Positions 24,737-34,481 of a stretch of DNA of 64,000 nucleotides are shown here, piece after piece. The translations under genes and the position numbers were made by a program. The notes under the pieces are model-generated. The model saw nothing but the letters and a program-made list of their open reading frames with translations, did no database searches and was not told where the DNA came from. Source of the DNA: Bryobacterales bacterium (GTDB lineage: Bacteria > Acidobacteriota > Terriglobia > Bryobacterales > Bryobacteraceae); assembly GCA_019261985.1 (NCBI GenBank), contig JAFAQY010000027.1:186001-250000 (forward strand), given 5' to 3'. Within the stretch, counting starts at the first letter, position 1. The number at the start of each line of letters is the position of its first letter.

Positions 24737-25648
24737 CTACGGCGATCGCCGTGCTAAAAATCCCCCCACACCGAGCAATCCAATTCCCACCAACAAAAGC
24801 GTACCCGGTTCCGGAACAGTTGAGCCCAATAATCCGGTTGTTATCGGAGAGCCTGAACCTCCCCCGCTTCCCGAAGCGAGTTCAAGAACGACGTCGTTAT
24901 AATCCCCCAGACCCTCGATAGTCGAATTAGCCGGCAGGTCTTCAAATCCGATGAAATACGTGTCAGAATTCGTGGATAGACTGAACAGTGCGAAATGTTG
25001 AAATGCTGTTTGTCCAACCGGATTGAGATTAGAGTTCGAAAAGAATGTCGCTGTCGCAACGCACTGGTACCCGCCGCTGGTTAACACGGTTTGCGTGCAT
25101 ACGGTCTCATAAAAACCGTAATTCGAGTAGATCGGTATTAGAGGAAGCGTGGTCCCGACCGCTCCTGGAATTCCACCCGGACTCCAGAGCGTAACTTCAC
25201 TGGCGGCCGCATCCGCCTCCGTAGTGGCGCTCGCGTCATAGTAGCCGATCGTCGTCGGCATGTTCCCCGACCAGACGTTCCCCGCGGTATTTTTGCCCGC
25301 AAATGCGCCCAGCACCGTAATCTGGACTGCCGTTGAAGTTCGAAGAAAGCTAAAGTCCGAAGGATCATCCGGGACCTTTGGTCCCGCGGAATAATACTGA
25401 CCCGCATTGCCGAGGTAATTCGTCCCACACAACGCGTTCGCTCCACAGGCCGCCGGAAAGCCTCCCGTGCCGGTTAGGAAGTACCCGACGTTCATATAAT
25501 TGCCATCCAGGGAGGGACTGTTCCAGAAGGCTTGGCCGGTGTTCGATCCCAGCACCGGTACGGGTACGAAGGAGCCTGTTCCTATAACCGTGTCGCCCGA
25601 AGCCGCCCTAGCGGCTAAGACGAGAACGGCAAGACAGAAACTCCTCAA
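24737..25648 (-). CDS. Exported PEP-CTERM sorting-domain protein
   Basis: A 303-residue secreted protein. A signal peptide (about 1-18, CLAVLVLAARAASG) starts it. The C-terminal 26 residues form a PEP-CTERM tag: VPEPGTLLLVGIGLLGVGGF followed by LARRS. Exosortase would cut near the PEP motif and hand the protein to the exopolysaccharide matrix. The body is rich in Gly, Ser, Thr and Asn (SGSGGGSGSP before the tag), typical of matrix proteins. This complements the exosortase-associated glycosyltransferase and FemAB genes at the left end of the window. The exosortase itself is not in the window. Ligand or role unknown. Confidence 0.9.
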   Translation of the reverse strand: MRSFCLAVLVLAARAASGDTVIGTGSFVPVPVLGSNTGQAFWNSPSLDGNYMNVGYFLTGTGGFPAACGANALCGTNYLGNAGQYYSAGPKVPDDPSDFSFLRTSTAVQITVLGAFAGKNTAGNVWSGNMPTTIGYYDASATTEADAAASEVTLWSPGGIPGAVGTTLPLIPIYSNYGFYETVCTQTVLTSGGYQCVATATFFSNSNLNPVGQTAFQHFALFSLSTNSDTYFIGFEDLPANSTIEGLGDYNDVVLELASGSGGGSGSPITTGLLGSTVPEPGTLLLVGIGLLGVGGFLARRSP

Positions 25649-25695
25649 CTGAGACTCTCCGATACCAACCCGCCGAGCATTCGCGCCGGACTACC

Positions 25696-26458
25696 TCACC
25701 CGATTACTCCGAGGGCCACGTTGGAACCCATCATATCATGGGGAATTGACCGCAAAATGGACTTTAGTACTGGACCTATAGCGGGATCAGGACTGATTAT
25801 GTTATGCGCGGGCCATGCAGGAACTTCGAAAGCTCGTACAGTGTCTCGAACACTTGTTCGATTCTTCCGCGGCAGGTCATCGCTCTCCAAGGCGCGTCCG
25901 GTCACCAGGAAGAATAACTCCCCGTTTTTCCACCAGTCTCAAACACGCGTTCGGCAATCTACGTGGGCAGTTCTTTATTCCGGTGTGTTACGTTAGTTTG
26001 CACCTCGTCTCCAGGCCGATTCGCTTGGCCCGGTACAACGCGGCCGGATCGAAGCTTCCCGGAACACGGCGGAAGGCATCGTGCACCGCCGCGTCCGGAC
26101 GTCCAAACTAATCGCCATACGCCCCATCTTTAAAGCGGTCGACGCCTCTTCCGTGAGCAGCGGACTTGCACTCGGAGTCACATTAGTGCGCAAGCCCATG
26201 CCGAGGCTATCGCCGATCAAGTCGAACAGATCCGGACGCTTCAGGGATCGCCGCCTGTAAAGACCATCAGAGGACTGCCGATCGACTTTCATCGAGCAAG
26301 CGGAACCCTTGCTCCGTAGTCAATTCCCCGGAATCGCGCGCGGGCTGCTCCGAAGCGCCGCAATGCACACACGCCAAATCGCAAGCCTGGGTTACTTCCC
26401 AGATGACTAGAAGCGGAGAATTATTCCCCGCGCGAGTTTGTGTATACCGTAAACCCAA
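25696..26458 (-). pseudogene. Decayed radical SAM/SPASM-type gene with several frameshifts
   Basis: Reading the minus strand across frames reconstructs a radical SAM protein. LLVIWEVTQACDLACVHCGA carries the CxxxCxxC cluster motif and is followed by LTTEQGFRLLDES. After a frame change comes PLMVFTGGDP, then in another frame LKRPDLFDLIGDSLGMGLR and NVTPSASPLLTEEA. After another change come DAAVHDAFRRVPGSFD and RAKRIGLET, then ERVFETGG and finally VFETLYELSKF. The order matches TIGR04053-like radical SAM/SPASM proteins. At least four frame changes and the missing C-terminal part show that the gene is dead. Confidence 0.78.
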
Positions 26459-26618
26459 GATTAATTTTCAGAGAAGACCATTTATCGGTTCAGAAACGCT
26501 GTCTAAAATGGCACACGCTACCAGGGGAAGTTGGGGCAGGCACGTGTCAATCGACTGATCCTGGCCGTAGCCGGTGTCCGCAGTGTTGCCTTGCCGCTGA
26601 GCTCTCGATAAAAATCAC
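26459..26618. other. Non-coding stretch between radical SAM remnant and receptor promoter
   Basis: No open frame with recognisable motifs and no repeat were seen. It probably contains the former upstream region of the decayed radical SAM gene. Confidence 0.4.
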
Positions 26619-26647
26619 TTGACATCCCTCGCGTTTATCCGTAAACT
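26619..26647 (+). promoter_or_regulatory. Sigma70-type promoter for the TonB receptor operon
   Basis: TTGACA (26619-26624), a 17-base spacer and TAAACT (26642-26647). It lies about 255 bases before the receptor start, implying a long leader. The leader contains a possible long-range stem (26781-26790 with 26869-26878). Confidence 0.65.
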
Positions 26648-26902
26648 CGATCATGTTAGTAGAGTAAGCTGGCCGCAATGAAGGCACCCTGATGCGATGC
26701 CTGGCTGGCCCAGGTCCCCCTGACGCGACCGAACAAACCCAGAATAAAGGAGTCACCTGTGTTCGTTCGGCACCAAGATCTAATCAACTTCCATTTTTCT
26801 CTCTGCCAAGCCCGAGCTTTCGCGGCCAGGTGCTGTCGCCGCTGTCGTTAGGCAGCCGGCTTAGCTCGAGGTTGATTATTTCAAAACAAGCGAGGGATAT
26901 TT

Positions 26903-29900
26903 GTGTCTTCTTTTACTAGATTTGTCTTCACCGGCGTTGTGCTGACGCTGGCCACCAGCGGAATTTACGCCCAAAACTCTGAAATTTCAGGCCGCATACT
27001 CGATCCCACCCAAGCCAGCGTGCAGACTGCCGTGGCGGTCTTAACGCGCGCAGATACCGGGGATCGGCGCGAAACTGTCTCCTCGGCTGAGGGATATTAC
27101 GCTTTCCCGTCGCTCACTCCGGGAGTCTATGATCTCACCGTTCAAAAAGAGGGGTTCCGCTCTCAGACCAGCAAAGGAATTGTAGTCGAGACCGGAGAGG
27201 TCAGCAGCGTCGATGTGACTCTAGAGCTCGGCGATGTCTCTCAGTCGGTCACCGTAGATGCATCCGTCGCCCAGCTACAGACGGAGTCGGCGGCGGTATC
27301 GCACGTGGTGACAAACGACACCATCGTCAACATGCCGCTGATCGACCGCAGATCTACCCAGCTCACGCGCCTCAACGGATTCGTCGTGCAAGTTGGAGGC
27401 GGATCAAGCACCGCATTTGCTATCGCGGGAGGCCGAGGCGGCAACGCCAACTTCTACGTCGACGGCGGATCGGTAGAGAACGTCGCGATGGGCGTGCCGA
27501 CTCTGTATTTCGACCCGCCGGTTGAAGCCATGCAGGAGTTCAACGTCACGATGAGCACTTACGCCGCTGAGCTCGGCCGTACCGGTGGTGGCGTATTTCA
27601 GATGAGCACCAAGTCGGGAACCAATCAGTTTCATGGCTCGGCTTATGAGTACTTCCGTAACGACGTGCTTAACTTGAACACGTATTTCGCGGCTTCCAAG
27701 CCGACCCTGCGTTACAACCTCTTCGGCGCCAGCTTCGGCGGACCCATCCGGAAAAACAAAACCCATTTCTTCTTCAATTACGAAGGCAAGCGCCAGGTAA
27801 CCGAGTCGACCGTGAACCTCCTGGTCCCAACTCCTGCCGAATTAAGCGGCAACTTCTCGTCGGACAAATTCGTCCTCAAGGACCCTGGCACAGGCCTTGC
27901 CTTCCCCGGCAACATAATTCCTGCCACCCGGCTGGATACCGTTGGGTTGAATTTAGCGAAATTCTATCCTGCGCCAAACTACGGGGGCGGAGGCGGCACC
28001 AATTTCCTCGCCAATCAGCCCCAGACCACCGTTGTCAATAACTATGTCGCCCGGGTTGACCACGTAATCAACGATAACAACCGCATTTTTGTGCGGTTTC
28101 TAGGTCAGCCGGATCACACGTTGACCGGACCTGTGTTCGCGGTCGCAGCAGCGGATCCGAGCGCATATTTGCTGCACAACTACTACTACAACGGCGCCGT
28201 GACTTGGAATCGAAACTTCTCGCCCACTTTGCTGAACGAGTTTCGCCTGGTTCTCGGCCGAAGACAGACTTTAAACATTTCTCCTGGGGCGAACTCGGCG
28301 GCTGCCGCGGAAATCGGGCTGAAGGGAGCCGCGGAGCCCTCCTATTTCCCCGGTGTGATCTTGACGGGGTACGCAAATCTCGGCCAGACATCCGGAAATG
28401 GCCAATTACGTTTCCAAACTCCCGTTGAAGCCCATCAGCTATCCGACAACGTGACCAAAGTCGTCGGCGCCCATCAGATCAAATTTGGTGGTGAATACCG
28501 GTATGGCAAGGACGGCGAAATATACAATCCGGCCGCCGGCGGAGTGCTGACCTTCAACAGTCTGGCCACAGGCAATAGCATCGCGTCGATGCTTCTGGGC
28601 TGGGTCAATCAAGGCACCGTGTTGTCGGCTTATCCACTCCACTCACGGTTGGACACATACGGTTTCTTCGTCCAGGATGACTGGAAGGTAACGCCCCGGC
28701 TTACCTTAAACCTCGGATTGCGGTACGACTTTGATACGCCACGCTGGGAGATTCATAACCGTCAAAATGGCTTTGATCCGGACGCTATCAATCCCGTCTC
28801 CGGAACTCCCGGCGTAATCACTTTTGCTGGAATTAATGGTCAAAGCCAGTACGCGCATAATTGGGACTTAAACAACTTTGGGCCGCGCCTGGGATTCGCA
28901 TGGAAGGCCGCTGATAACTGGGTCATTCGCGGAGGCGGTGGCATCCTGTACACCGGAGAGTACGATATTGCCGCTCCCGTAGTGCTCTATACGGGATTCG
29001 CCACACTGGGGACCTTCGTCGCCGGTAACAATGGCGCGATTCCCGCGTTCATCCTCCAAAACGGATTTCCGCAGCTTTCCTCGCCTACCCCTGCCGATTT
29101 GACGCCAGGCTACGGAGCAGTAAACGTCGGCCAGGCGCCCACCACGTCCGTGACCTATTTCGAAAAGGACCGGCAGACAGGCTTTTTGTACCAAACCAGC
29201 CTCGATATTCAGCACGATCTCGGGAAAGGAATCTTGCTGGACATCGGCTATTTGGGCACGTTCGGCCACCATCTTCCCGCCACCGTTCCGCAAAGTATCA
29301 ATCAGGTGCCGACTGCCGAGCTAGGACCCGGAAACCTGCAGCCTCTCCGGCCATTTCCACAATTCAGCAACGTCCAAATCCTCGGCTCGGATTTGGGGAA
29401 GTCAAATTACAATGGCGTGAGTCTTAGTGTAGACAAGCGTCTATCCGGCGGCCTACAGTTCAAGGCCAGCTACACCTATTCGAAATTCCTCGACAATCTG
29501 GTTGCTCGAAGCGAACTCGGGGGCGGCCTTGCATTCACCAACTTCTACAACCAGGCGAACGACTGGGGCCGGTCCGGGAACGATCTTCGTCATCGCGTGG
29601 TTGTCAGTTCGATCTATCAGTTGCCGTTTGGAACCAATAAGCTGTTCCAGCCGTCATCGCGCTTTCTCAATGCCGTGATCGGTGGATGGTCGGTGGGGGC
29701 CATCATGGAAGCTCACACCGGGCCACCCCTCAGCCCCAGCGTTCTCACGAACCAAACCAATTCGTACTCGGACGGAGTGCGGCCAAATGTCGTGGGAAAC
29801 CCCGATACCGGGCCGCAGACCATTTCGCGCTGGTTCAACACCAGCGCGTTCGCCCTGCCCGCTCCTTACACTTTCGGAAACGCGGGCCGCACGTTCGGAA

Positions 29901-30121
29901 CCGGTCCGGGTTTCTTCAATCTGGATGGTTCGCTATTGAAGGACTTTTCGATAGAGCGATTCGCCCTACAGTTTCGGGCGGAGGTCCTGAATCTAACGAA
30001 TCACCCCAACTTCTCAATCCCGAACACACAAGACGGAAGTTCCACTTTTGGCCAGATCACTACGCTCGTGGCGGGGAATCAGGCCCGCATCATCCAGCTC
30101 GGTTTGCATTTTCAGTTCTGA
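26903..30121 (+). CDS. TonB-dependent receptor with N-terminal carboxypeptidase-like domain
   Basis: A 1072-residue outer-membrane receptor of the large acidobacterial type. A signal peptide (about 1-23) leads to a carboxypeptidase-regulatory-like beta domain (SEISGRILDPTQASVQTAVA, about 25-110). A plug domain follows, with the conserved YVDGGSVENV and PVEAMQEFNVTMSTYAAELG, then GGVFQMSTKSGTNQFHGSAY. The rest is a 22-stranded barrel ending in aromatic LGLHFQF. It would import a large ligand using TonB energy. No SusD partner is present. It is followed by DUF1549/1553 and DUF1501 genes, probably one operon. GTG at 26903 has GAGGG upstream. Confidence 0.92.
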   Translation: MSSFTRFVFTGVVLTLATSGIYAQNSEISGRILDPTQASVQTAVAVLTRADTGDRRETVSSAEGYYAFPSLTPGVYDLTVQKEGFRSQTSKGIVVETGEVSSVDVTLELGDVSQSVTVDASVAQLQTESAAVSHVVTNDTIVNMPLIDRRSTQLTRLNGFVVQVGGGSSTAFAIAGGRGGNANFYVDGGSVENVAMGVPTLYFDPPVEAMQEFNVTMSTYAAELGRTGGGVFQMSTKSGTNQFHGSAYEYFRNDVLNLNTYFAASKPTLRYNLFGASFGGPIRKNKTHFFFNYEGKRQVTESTVNLLVPTPAELSGNFSSDKFVLKDPGTGLAFPGNIIPATRLDTVGLNLAKFYPAPNYGGGGGTNFLANQPQTTVVNNYVARVDHVINDNNRIFVRFLGQPDHTLTGPVFAVAAADPSAYLLHNYYYNGAVTWNRNFSPTLLNEFRLVLGRRQTLNISPGANSAAAAEIGLKGAAEPSYFPGVILTGYANLGQTSGNGQLRFQTPVEAHQLSDNVTKVVGAHQIKFGGEYRYGKDGEIYNPAAGGVLTFNSLATGNSIASMLLGWVNQGTVLSAYPLHSRLDTYGFFVQDDWKVTPRLTLNLGLRYDFDTPRWEIHNRQNGFDPDAINPVSGTPGVITFAGINGQSQYAHNWDLNNFGPRLGFAWKAADNWVIRGGGGILYTGEYDIAAPVVLYTGFATLGTFVAGNNGAIPAFILQNGFPQLSSPTPADLTPGYGAVNVGQAPTTSVTYFEKDRQTGFLYQTSLDIQHDLGKGILLDIGYLGTFGHHLPATVPQSINQVPTAELGPGNLQPLRPFPQFSNVQILGSDLGKSNYNGVSLSVDKRLSGGLQFKASYTYSKFLDNLVARSELGGGLAFTNFYNQANDWGRSGNDLRHRVVVSSIYQLPFGTNKLFQPSSRFLNAVIGGWSVGAIMEAHTGPPLSPSVLTNQTNSYSDGVRPNVVGNPDTGPQTISRWFNTSAFALPAPYTFGNAGRTFGTGPGFFNLDGSLLKDFSIERFALQFRAEVLNLTNHPNFSIPNTQDGSSTFGQITTLVAGNQARIIQLGLHFQF

Positions 30122-30137
30122 ATTTAAGGAGGAGTCA

Positions 30138-32456
30138 ATGAGGATCATCACCTACTTTCCCATGAAGGTCATAACTTACTTTCTGTGTTGGGCCGCGCTC
30201 GCTTCCGCGGCAGATACGGACTCTACCGCCACGGCAAAGCCGGCGCAAACGACCACTACCCAAAAGCATTGGGCCTATGAGCCGGTAAAGCGTCCGGACG
30301 TCCCGCAAGTTCAGCAAAAGGAGTGGGCGCGCACACCCATCGACGGCTTTATCCTCGCAAGGCTCGAGGCGAAGAATCTCCAGCCGTCCGCGGATGCGGA
30401 TCGCGCCACCTTCATCCGCCGCGCGACTCTGGACGTCTGGGGCGTCATACCCACGCCGGAGCAGGTGAAGGCCTTTGTGGAAGACAAGTCGCCCGACGCC
30501 TACGAGAAGCTCGTTGATAGGCTGCTCGCTTCGCCACATTACGGTGAGCGACAAGCGCGGCGCTGGCTGGATTTAGCCCGATACGCCGACAGCACCGGGT
30601 TCGAGAATGACCAGACGCGTCCGGCGATGTGGCGCTATCGCGACTATGTGATTAACGCGTTCAATCAGGACAAGCCGTACGACCAGTTCATCAAAGAACA
30701 ATTGGCCGGCGACGAGATCGCTCCCGGCAATCAGGATGTCATGGTGGCGACTGGCTTCCTGTTGAACTACCCCGATAATCACAATTCCCGGGATCTCATC
30801 GACAGAAAGTATCAAATCACCACGGACATTACCGACACGGTGGGAGCGGTGTTTCTCGCCCAGACCGTTCAGTGCGCCCGCTGCCACAATCACAAATTCG
30901 ACAAGATCTCGCAAAAGGAGTATTTCCAGCTCCAGGCATTCTTCGCGAATCTGGCGGAGGTCAATAACATTCCTGCCAGGATCGGGCCGCAGGAAACCGA
31001 GTTCCGGAAACAGCGCTCCGCCTATCAGGAAGCGACCAAAGAAACTCGCGCGGAAATGAAGGCGATTGTCGACTCCATCCGCGAGGAAGGCACCAAGTAC
31101 TACCACGAGCGATACCTTACCGACAGTCGCGAATCCATCTTCAAGCCGAAAGATCAGTGGACGGCCCTGGACCGTTGGGTCAATCACCGGGTGGATATGG
31201 TCACCTCCGACGACAGCGTTGCCGCGTACCTCTACGTAGCCGGCCAGGACAAGAACTCTCCTGAGTACCGGCCCGAGTACGCGCCCAAATTCAAGCGCTA
31301 CGAAGAATTGCGGCAGCAGTTGGCAAAATTTGACAAGCTGAAGCCCGAGAGCGGCACGGATACCTACGCTGCGATGACGGAACTTGGTCATCCCGATGCG
31401 CCGCCGACATACGTGTTCTTCGGCGGCAATCATGACCGGCCACTCGACGAAGTTCAGCCAGGTTTCCCGGCAGCAATTGCCGGCGGCGAACAGCCGGTCA
31501 TCACCCCTACCGCAACCTCTTCCGGACGCCGCACTGCTTTGGCGAACTGGATTGCGAGCGCGCGAAATCCCCTCACCGCGCGCGTTTTCGTCAACCGTGT
31601 GTGGGCCCAGTATTTCGGCCGAGGGATCGTCAGCACAGTGAGCGATTTCGGCAAGATGGGGGACAAACCCACGAATCCCGAATTGTTGGACTATCTAGCC
31701 GATCAATTCGTGAACAACGGGTGGAGTCCGAAGAAGCTGCATCGCGCGATCCTACTGTCGAGCGTGTATCGGCAGTCCTCGGATTATCGCGAAGATGTGA
31801 ACCAGGCCGACCCCGAAAATAAACTGCTGGCCGTATTTCCGCTCGTCCGGCTGGACGCGGAGGAAATTCGGGATTCGACGTTAGCCGCCGCGGGTAAGCT
31901 CGATACCGATACCGTCGGAGGCCCAAGCGTCTTCCCGCCCGCGCCCAAGGGCCTGGACGCGGGCAACAAATGGCAGGTCTCGAAAGATCCGAAGGATTTC
32001 AATCGCCGCAGCTTGTACGTCTTCACCCGCCGAAGCGTTCCCTATCCGATGCTCGAAAGCTTCGATATGGCTTCCCCGCAAGAGGTGCACAGCAAACGGG
32101 ATGTCACGACCACTCCGCTTCAGGCGCTGACTCTCTATAACGACCAACTGACCTTCGAATGGTCGCAAGATCTCGCCGGGCGGTTGATCCGCGAAGCTGG
32201 CAACGACGAATTTGCGCGCATCGACCGGCTCTATCAGATCTTGTTCGCGCGCAACCCGACCCAGCAGGAAAAAAACACCCTGCTTGCGTACCTCGATAAC
32301 CACGAAAAAATCGTCCAAACGCAAGTCCCGAACAAAGACGTACCCTTGCCGCGTGGCGTGGACGTTAGCGGCATTTCCAATCCTTTGCGCGAATCCGCCT
32401 TCGTGGACCTCGTGCACACAGTTCTGAATTCGAACGATTTTGCCTACAGGTTCTAA
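30138..32456 (+). CDS. DUF1549/DUF1553 (PSCyt2/PSD1-type) exported protein
   Basis: A 772-residue exported protein. The DUF1549 part (about 60-260) contains TPIDGFILARLEA, RRATLDVWGVIPTPEQV and ARRWLDLARYADSTGFE, then QCARCHNHKFDKIS, a CxxCH motif that could bind haem. The C-terminal DUF1553 part includes RVWAQYFGRGIV, GDKPTNPELLDYLADQFVNN and VRLDAEEIRDSTLAAAGKL. Such proteins occur together with DUF1501 partners in Planctomycetes and Acidobacteria; their reaction is unknown. ATG at 30138 follows AAGGAGGAG, ruling out a longer reading from 30048 inside the receptor gene. Confidence 0.9.
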   Translation: MRIITYFPMKVITYFLCWAALASAADTDSTATAKPAQTTTTQKHWAYEPVKRPDVPQVQQKEWARTPIDGFILARLEAKNLQPSADADRATFIRRATLDVWGVIPTPEQVKAFVEDKSPDAYEKLVDRLLASPHYGERQARRWLDLARYADSTGFENDQTRPAMWRYRDYVINAFNQDKPYDQFIKEQLAGDEIAPGNQDVMVATGFLLNYPDNHNSRDLIDRKYQITTDITDTVGAVFLAQTVQCARCHNHKFDKISQKEYFQLQAFFANLAEVNNIPARIGPQETEFRKQRSAYQEATKETRAEMKAIVDSIREEGTKYYHERYLTDSRESIFKPKDQWTALDRWVNHRVDMVTSDDSVAAYLYVAGQDKNSPEYRPEYAPKFKRYEELRQQLAKFDKLKPESGTDTYAAMTELGHPDAPPTYVFFGGNHDRPLDEVQPGFPAAIAGGEQPVITPTATSSGRRTALANWIASARNPLTARVFVNRVWAQYFGRGIVSTVSDFGKMGDKPTNPELLDYLADQFVNNGWSPKKLHRAILLSSVYRQSSDYREDVNQADPENKLLAVFPLVRLDAEEIRDSTLAAAGKLDTDTVGGPSVFPPAPKGLDAGNKWQVSKDPKDFNRRSLYVFTRRSVPYPMLESFDMASPQEVHSKRDVTTTPLQALTLYNDQLTFEWSQDLAGRLIREAGNDEFARIDRLYQILFARNPTQQEKNTLLAYLDNHEKIVQTQVPNKDVPLPRGVDVSGISNPLRESAFVDLVHTVLNSNDFAYRF

Positions 32457-32481
32457 CAAGATTCCAAGGAGAAACGATCAC

Positions 32482-33933
32482 ATGAGCAAAAAACTTTCCC
32501 GTCGACAACTATTCGTAAACACCGCCGCCGGCTTTGGGGGCGCTGCGACCCTCAGCATGCTCCTCCCCGGAGGCGGATTATTGTCAACGCCGGCACTGGC
32601 CGCCGAATTCACCGATCCTCTGGCACCCAAGCAGCCGCACTTCCCCGCTAAGGTGAAGTCCGTCGTCTGGCTGCATCAATTTGGCGCGCCGAGTTCGCTC
32701 GATCTTTACGATTACAAGCCGGAGCTGATCAAACGCTCCGGCGAGGATGTGCCGGCATCTTTCCTGAAGGGAATCAAGACGAGCACGCAGGGCGGCCTGG
32801 GCAAGCTGATCACCTTCGGCCGGCAATGGAAGCAGTACGGGCAAAGCGGCTCCTGGTTCTCCGATCTGGTGCCGAACATTGCCCAACACGCGGACGAGAT
32901 CGCGTTCATCAAAGCCAGCACCACCATTGGCGCGACGCACGACATATCAGTTCTCAAGTTGAACACCGGAGATTTGAGACCTGGCCGGCCGTCGCTCGGC
33001 GCGTGGATAACGTACGCTCTGGGCAGCGCGAACCGGGCTCTTCCGGCTTACGTCGTGCTCTATTCCGGAAAGCGGGAACCGCCCGCGGGGTCGGTGAACT
33101 GGAGTTCAGGCTTCCTGCCCGCCATCTATCAAGGAACCGCCTTCCGCCCCGGTCCGAACCCGATTTTGGACTTGGCTCCGCCGGACGGACTCAAAGCCGG
33201 CCAACGGGACGACCTGGACTTGCTCAACCGTTTGAATCAGCTCAGCGCGGCGCGGCATCCGGAAAACACCGAGTTCCTGGCGCGCCTGAATTCCTACGAA
33301 CTGGCCTACCGCATGGAGTCGGCGGCTCCGGAAGCCGTGGATCTGACGAAGGAATCCGACGCGGTCCGCGATCAGTATGGGTTGAACGAAGACATCACCC
33401 ATGACTACGGCACCGCCATTCTACGCGCGCGCCGGCTGGTCGAGCGCGGCGTACGATTCGTTCACATTGTCAGCGGACCGATAGACGGCGCCGGAAGGGG
33501 TGAGGACCGCAACTGGGATGCTCACGAAAATCTCCCGCTAAACCACAGCCTGAACGCGAAGGCGGTCGATAAACCGATCGCAGCCTTGCTTACCGATCTG
33601 AAGTCTCGCGGGCTGCTGGATTCGACTCTGATCGTGTGGACTTGCGAATTCGGCCGCACTCCGTGGGGGCAAAGCGGCGACGGGCGCGACCACAATCCCT
33701 GGGGCTACACGCAATGGCTCGCGGGCGGCGGCGTCAAGGCGGGCTACACGTATGGCGAGACCGACGAACTAGGTGTCCAGTCGATTGGCAAGGCCGTGGA
33801 TACTTATGACCTTCATGCGACCGTTCTCCAGCTGCTGGGTCTGGATCACTTGAAAGTCACGTTCCAAAACCATGGCCGCTCCGAGCGTCCAACCGTGGTT
33901 TACGGCGACGTCTTGAAAGAAGTACTGGCATAA
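32482..33933 (+). CDS. DUF1501 exported protein, Tat signal
   Basis: A 483-residue protein of the DUF1501 family. The N-terminus SRRQLFVNTAAGFGGAATL is a twin-arginine signal, so the protein is probably exported folded. Family motifs include VKSVVWLHQFGAPSSLDLYD, TLIVWTCEFGRTPWGQ and GRDHNPWGYTQWLAGGGVK, a sulfatase-like metal site pattern. ATG at 32482 follows AAGGAGA. It pairs with the DUF1549/1553 gene immediately upstream, the usual genomic combination. A strong hairpin terminator follows at 33951. The biochemical role is not established. Confidence 0.9.
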   Translation: MSKKLSRRQLFVNTAAGFGGAATLSMLLPGGGLLSTPALAAEFTDPLAPKQPHFPAKVKSVVWLHQFGAPSSLDLYDYKPELIKRSGEDVPASFLKGIKTSTQGGLGKLITFGRQWKQYGQSGSWFSDLVPNIAQHADEIAFIKASTTIGATHDISVLKLNTGDLRPGRPSLGAWITYALGSANRALPAYVVLYSGKREPPAGSVNWSSGFLPAIYQGTAFRPGPNPILDLAPPDGLKAGQRDDLDLLNRLNQLSAARHPENTEFLARLNSYELAYRMESAAPEAVDLTKESDAVRDQYGLNEDITHDYGTAILRARRLVERGVRFVHIVSGPIDGAGRGEDRNWDAHENLPLNHSLNAKAVDKPIAALLTDLKSRGLLDSTLIVWTCEFGRTPWGQSGDGRDHNPWGYTQWLAGGGVKAGYTYGETDELGVQSIGKAVDTYDLHATVLQLLGLDHLKVTFQNHGRSERPTVVYGDVLKEVLA

Positions 33934-33950
33934 GATAACCCTCCCTTTAT

Positions 33951-33985
33951 GGTCGCGGCTTCGCAAGAGCCGCGACCGCTTTTCC
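33951..33985 (+). terminator. Intrinsic terminator after DUF1501 gene
   Basis: GGTCGCGGCT and AGCCGCGACC form a perfect 10-base-pair stem with a 7-base loop, followed by GCTTTTCCTT. It closes the receptor-DUF1549-DUF1501 unit. Confidence 0.8.
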
Positions 33986-33991
33986 TTATAT

Positions 33992-34375
33992 ATGCCAAAG
34001 ACCCTCACTCGATTAAGGATTTCTGCCGCTCTCATGGCCGGCCGTGTTTTTGGACAAAGCGTGGACGAATTCGACGCGTGGATGCGGACGATTGACGAAA
34101 AAAATCAAAGCGTGCAGCGGGCGATCGCGGAAAAAGACGCCGCCACGGCCGCGTCTGACGCCAGGACCCTGCAAGATACGTTCAAACTCGTGGAAGGTTT
34201 TTGGTCCAAGCGTGGAGACGCGCCTTACGCAGTCGAACTAGCCCGCAACGCGCAAGAATTCGCTGCTGGCGCGGTCAAGTCCGCCACGCAAAAGGATTTT
34301 GAAGCAGCATCCTCGCAGACCATCAAAATCGCGGGCACTTGTACCGCGTGTCACCGGTTGTATCGCCCACTGTAA
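33992..34375 (+). CDS. Cytochrome c'-like (class II) small cytochrome
   Basis: A 127-residue exported protein with four helices and a single C-terminal haem motif CTACH at 117-121, the architecture of cytochrome c'/c556. The N-terminal about 22 residues form a signal peptide (LRISAALMAGRVFGQ). Helices are amphipathic (DEFDAWMRTIDEKNQSVQRA, DTFKLVEGFWSKRG, YAVELARNAQEFAAGAV). These proteins carry electrons or bind gases in the periplasm. The gene starts shortly after the terminator of the DUF1501 operon, so transcription may depend on read-through or its own promoter. Confidence 0.82.
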   Translation: MPKTLTRLRISAALMAGRVFGQSVDEFDAWMRTIDEKNQSVQRAIAEKDAATAASDARTLQDTFKLVEGFWSKRGDAPYAVELARNAQEFAAGAVKSATQKDFEAASSQTIKIAGTCTACHRLYRPL

Positions 34376-34481
34376 GCCACGCGTTATCGAGACGCATAAA
34401 GCCCATAATCGCCATCGGATCCATGTGATCGATGCCCTGCCGGGCCCGGCTTAGCCACTATAAACACATTGGAGGAATCGT

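Noticed and set aside
30573-31433. 286-codon open frame opposite the DUF1549 gene
   Set aside because: No recognisable domain, no ribosome binding site, and the plus-strand frame is a clear family member.
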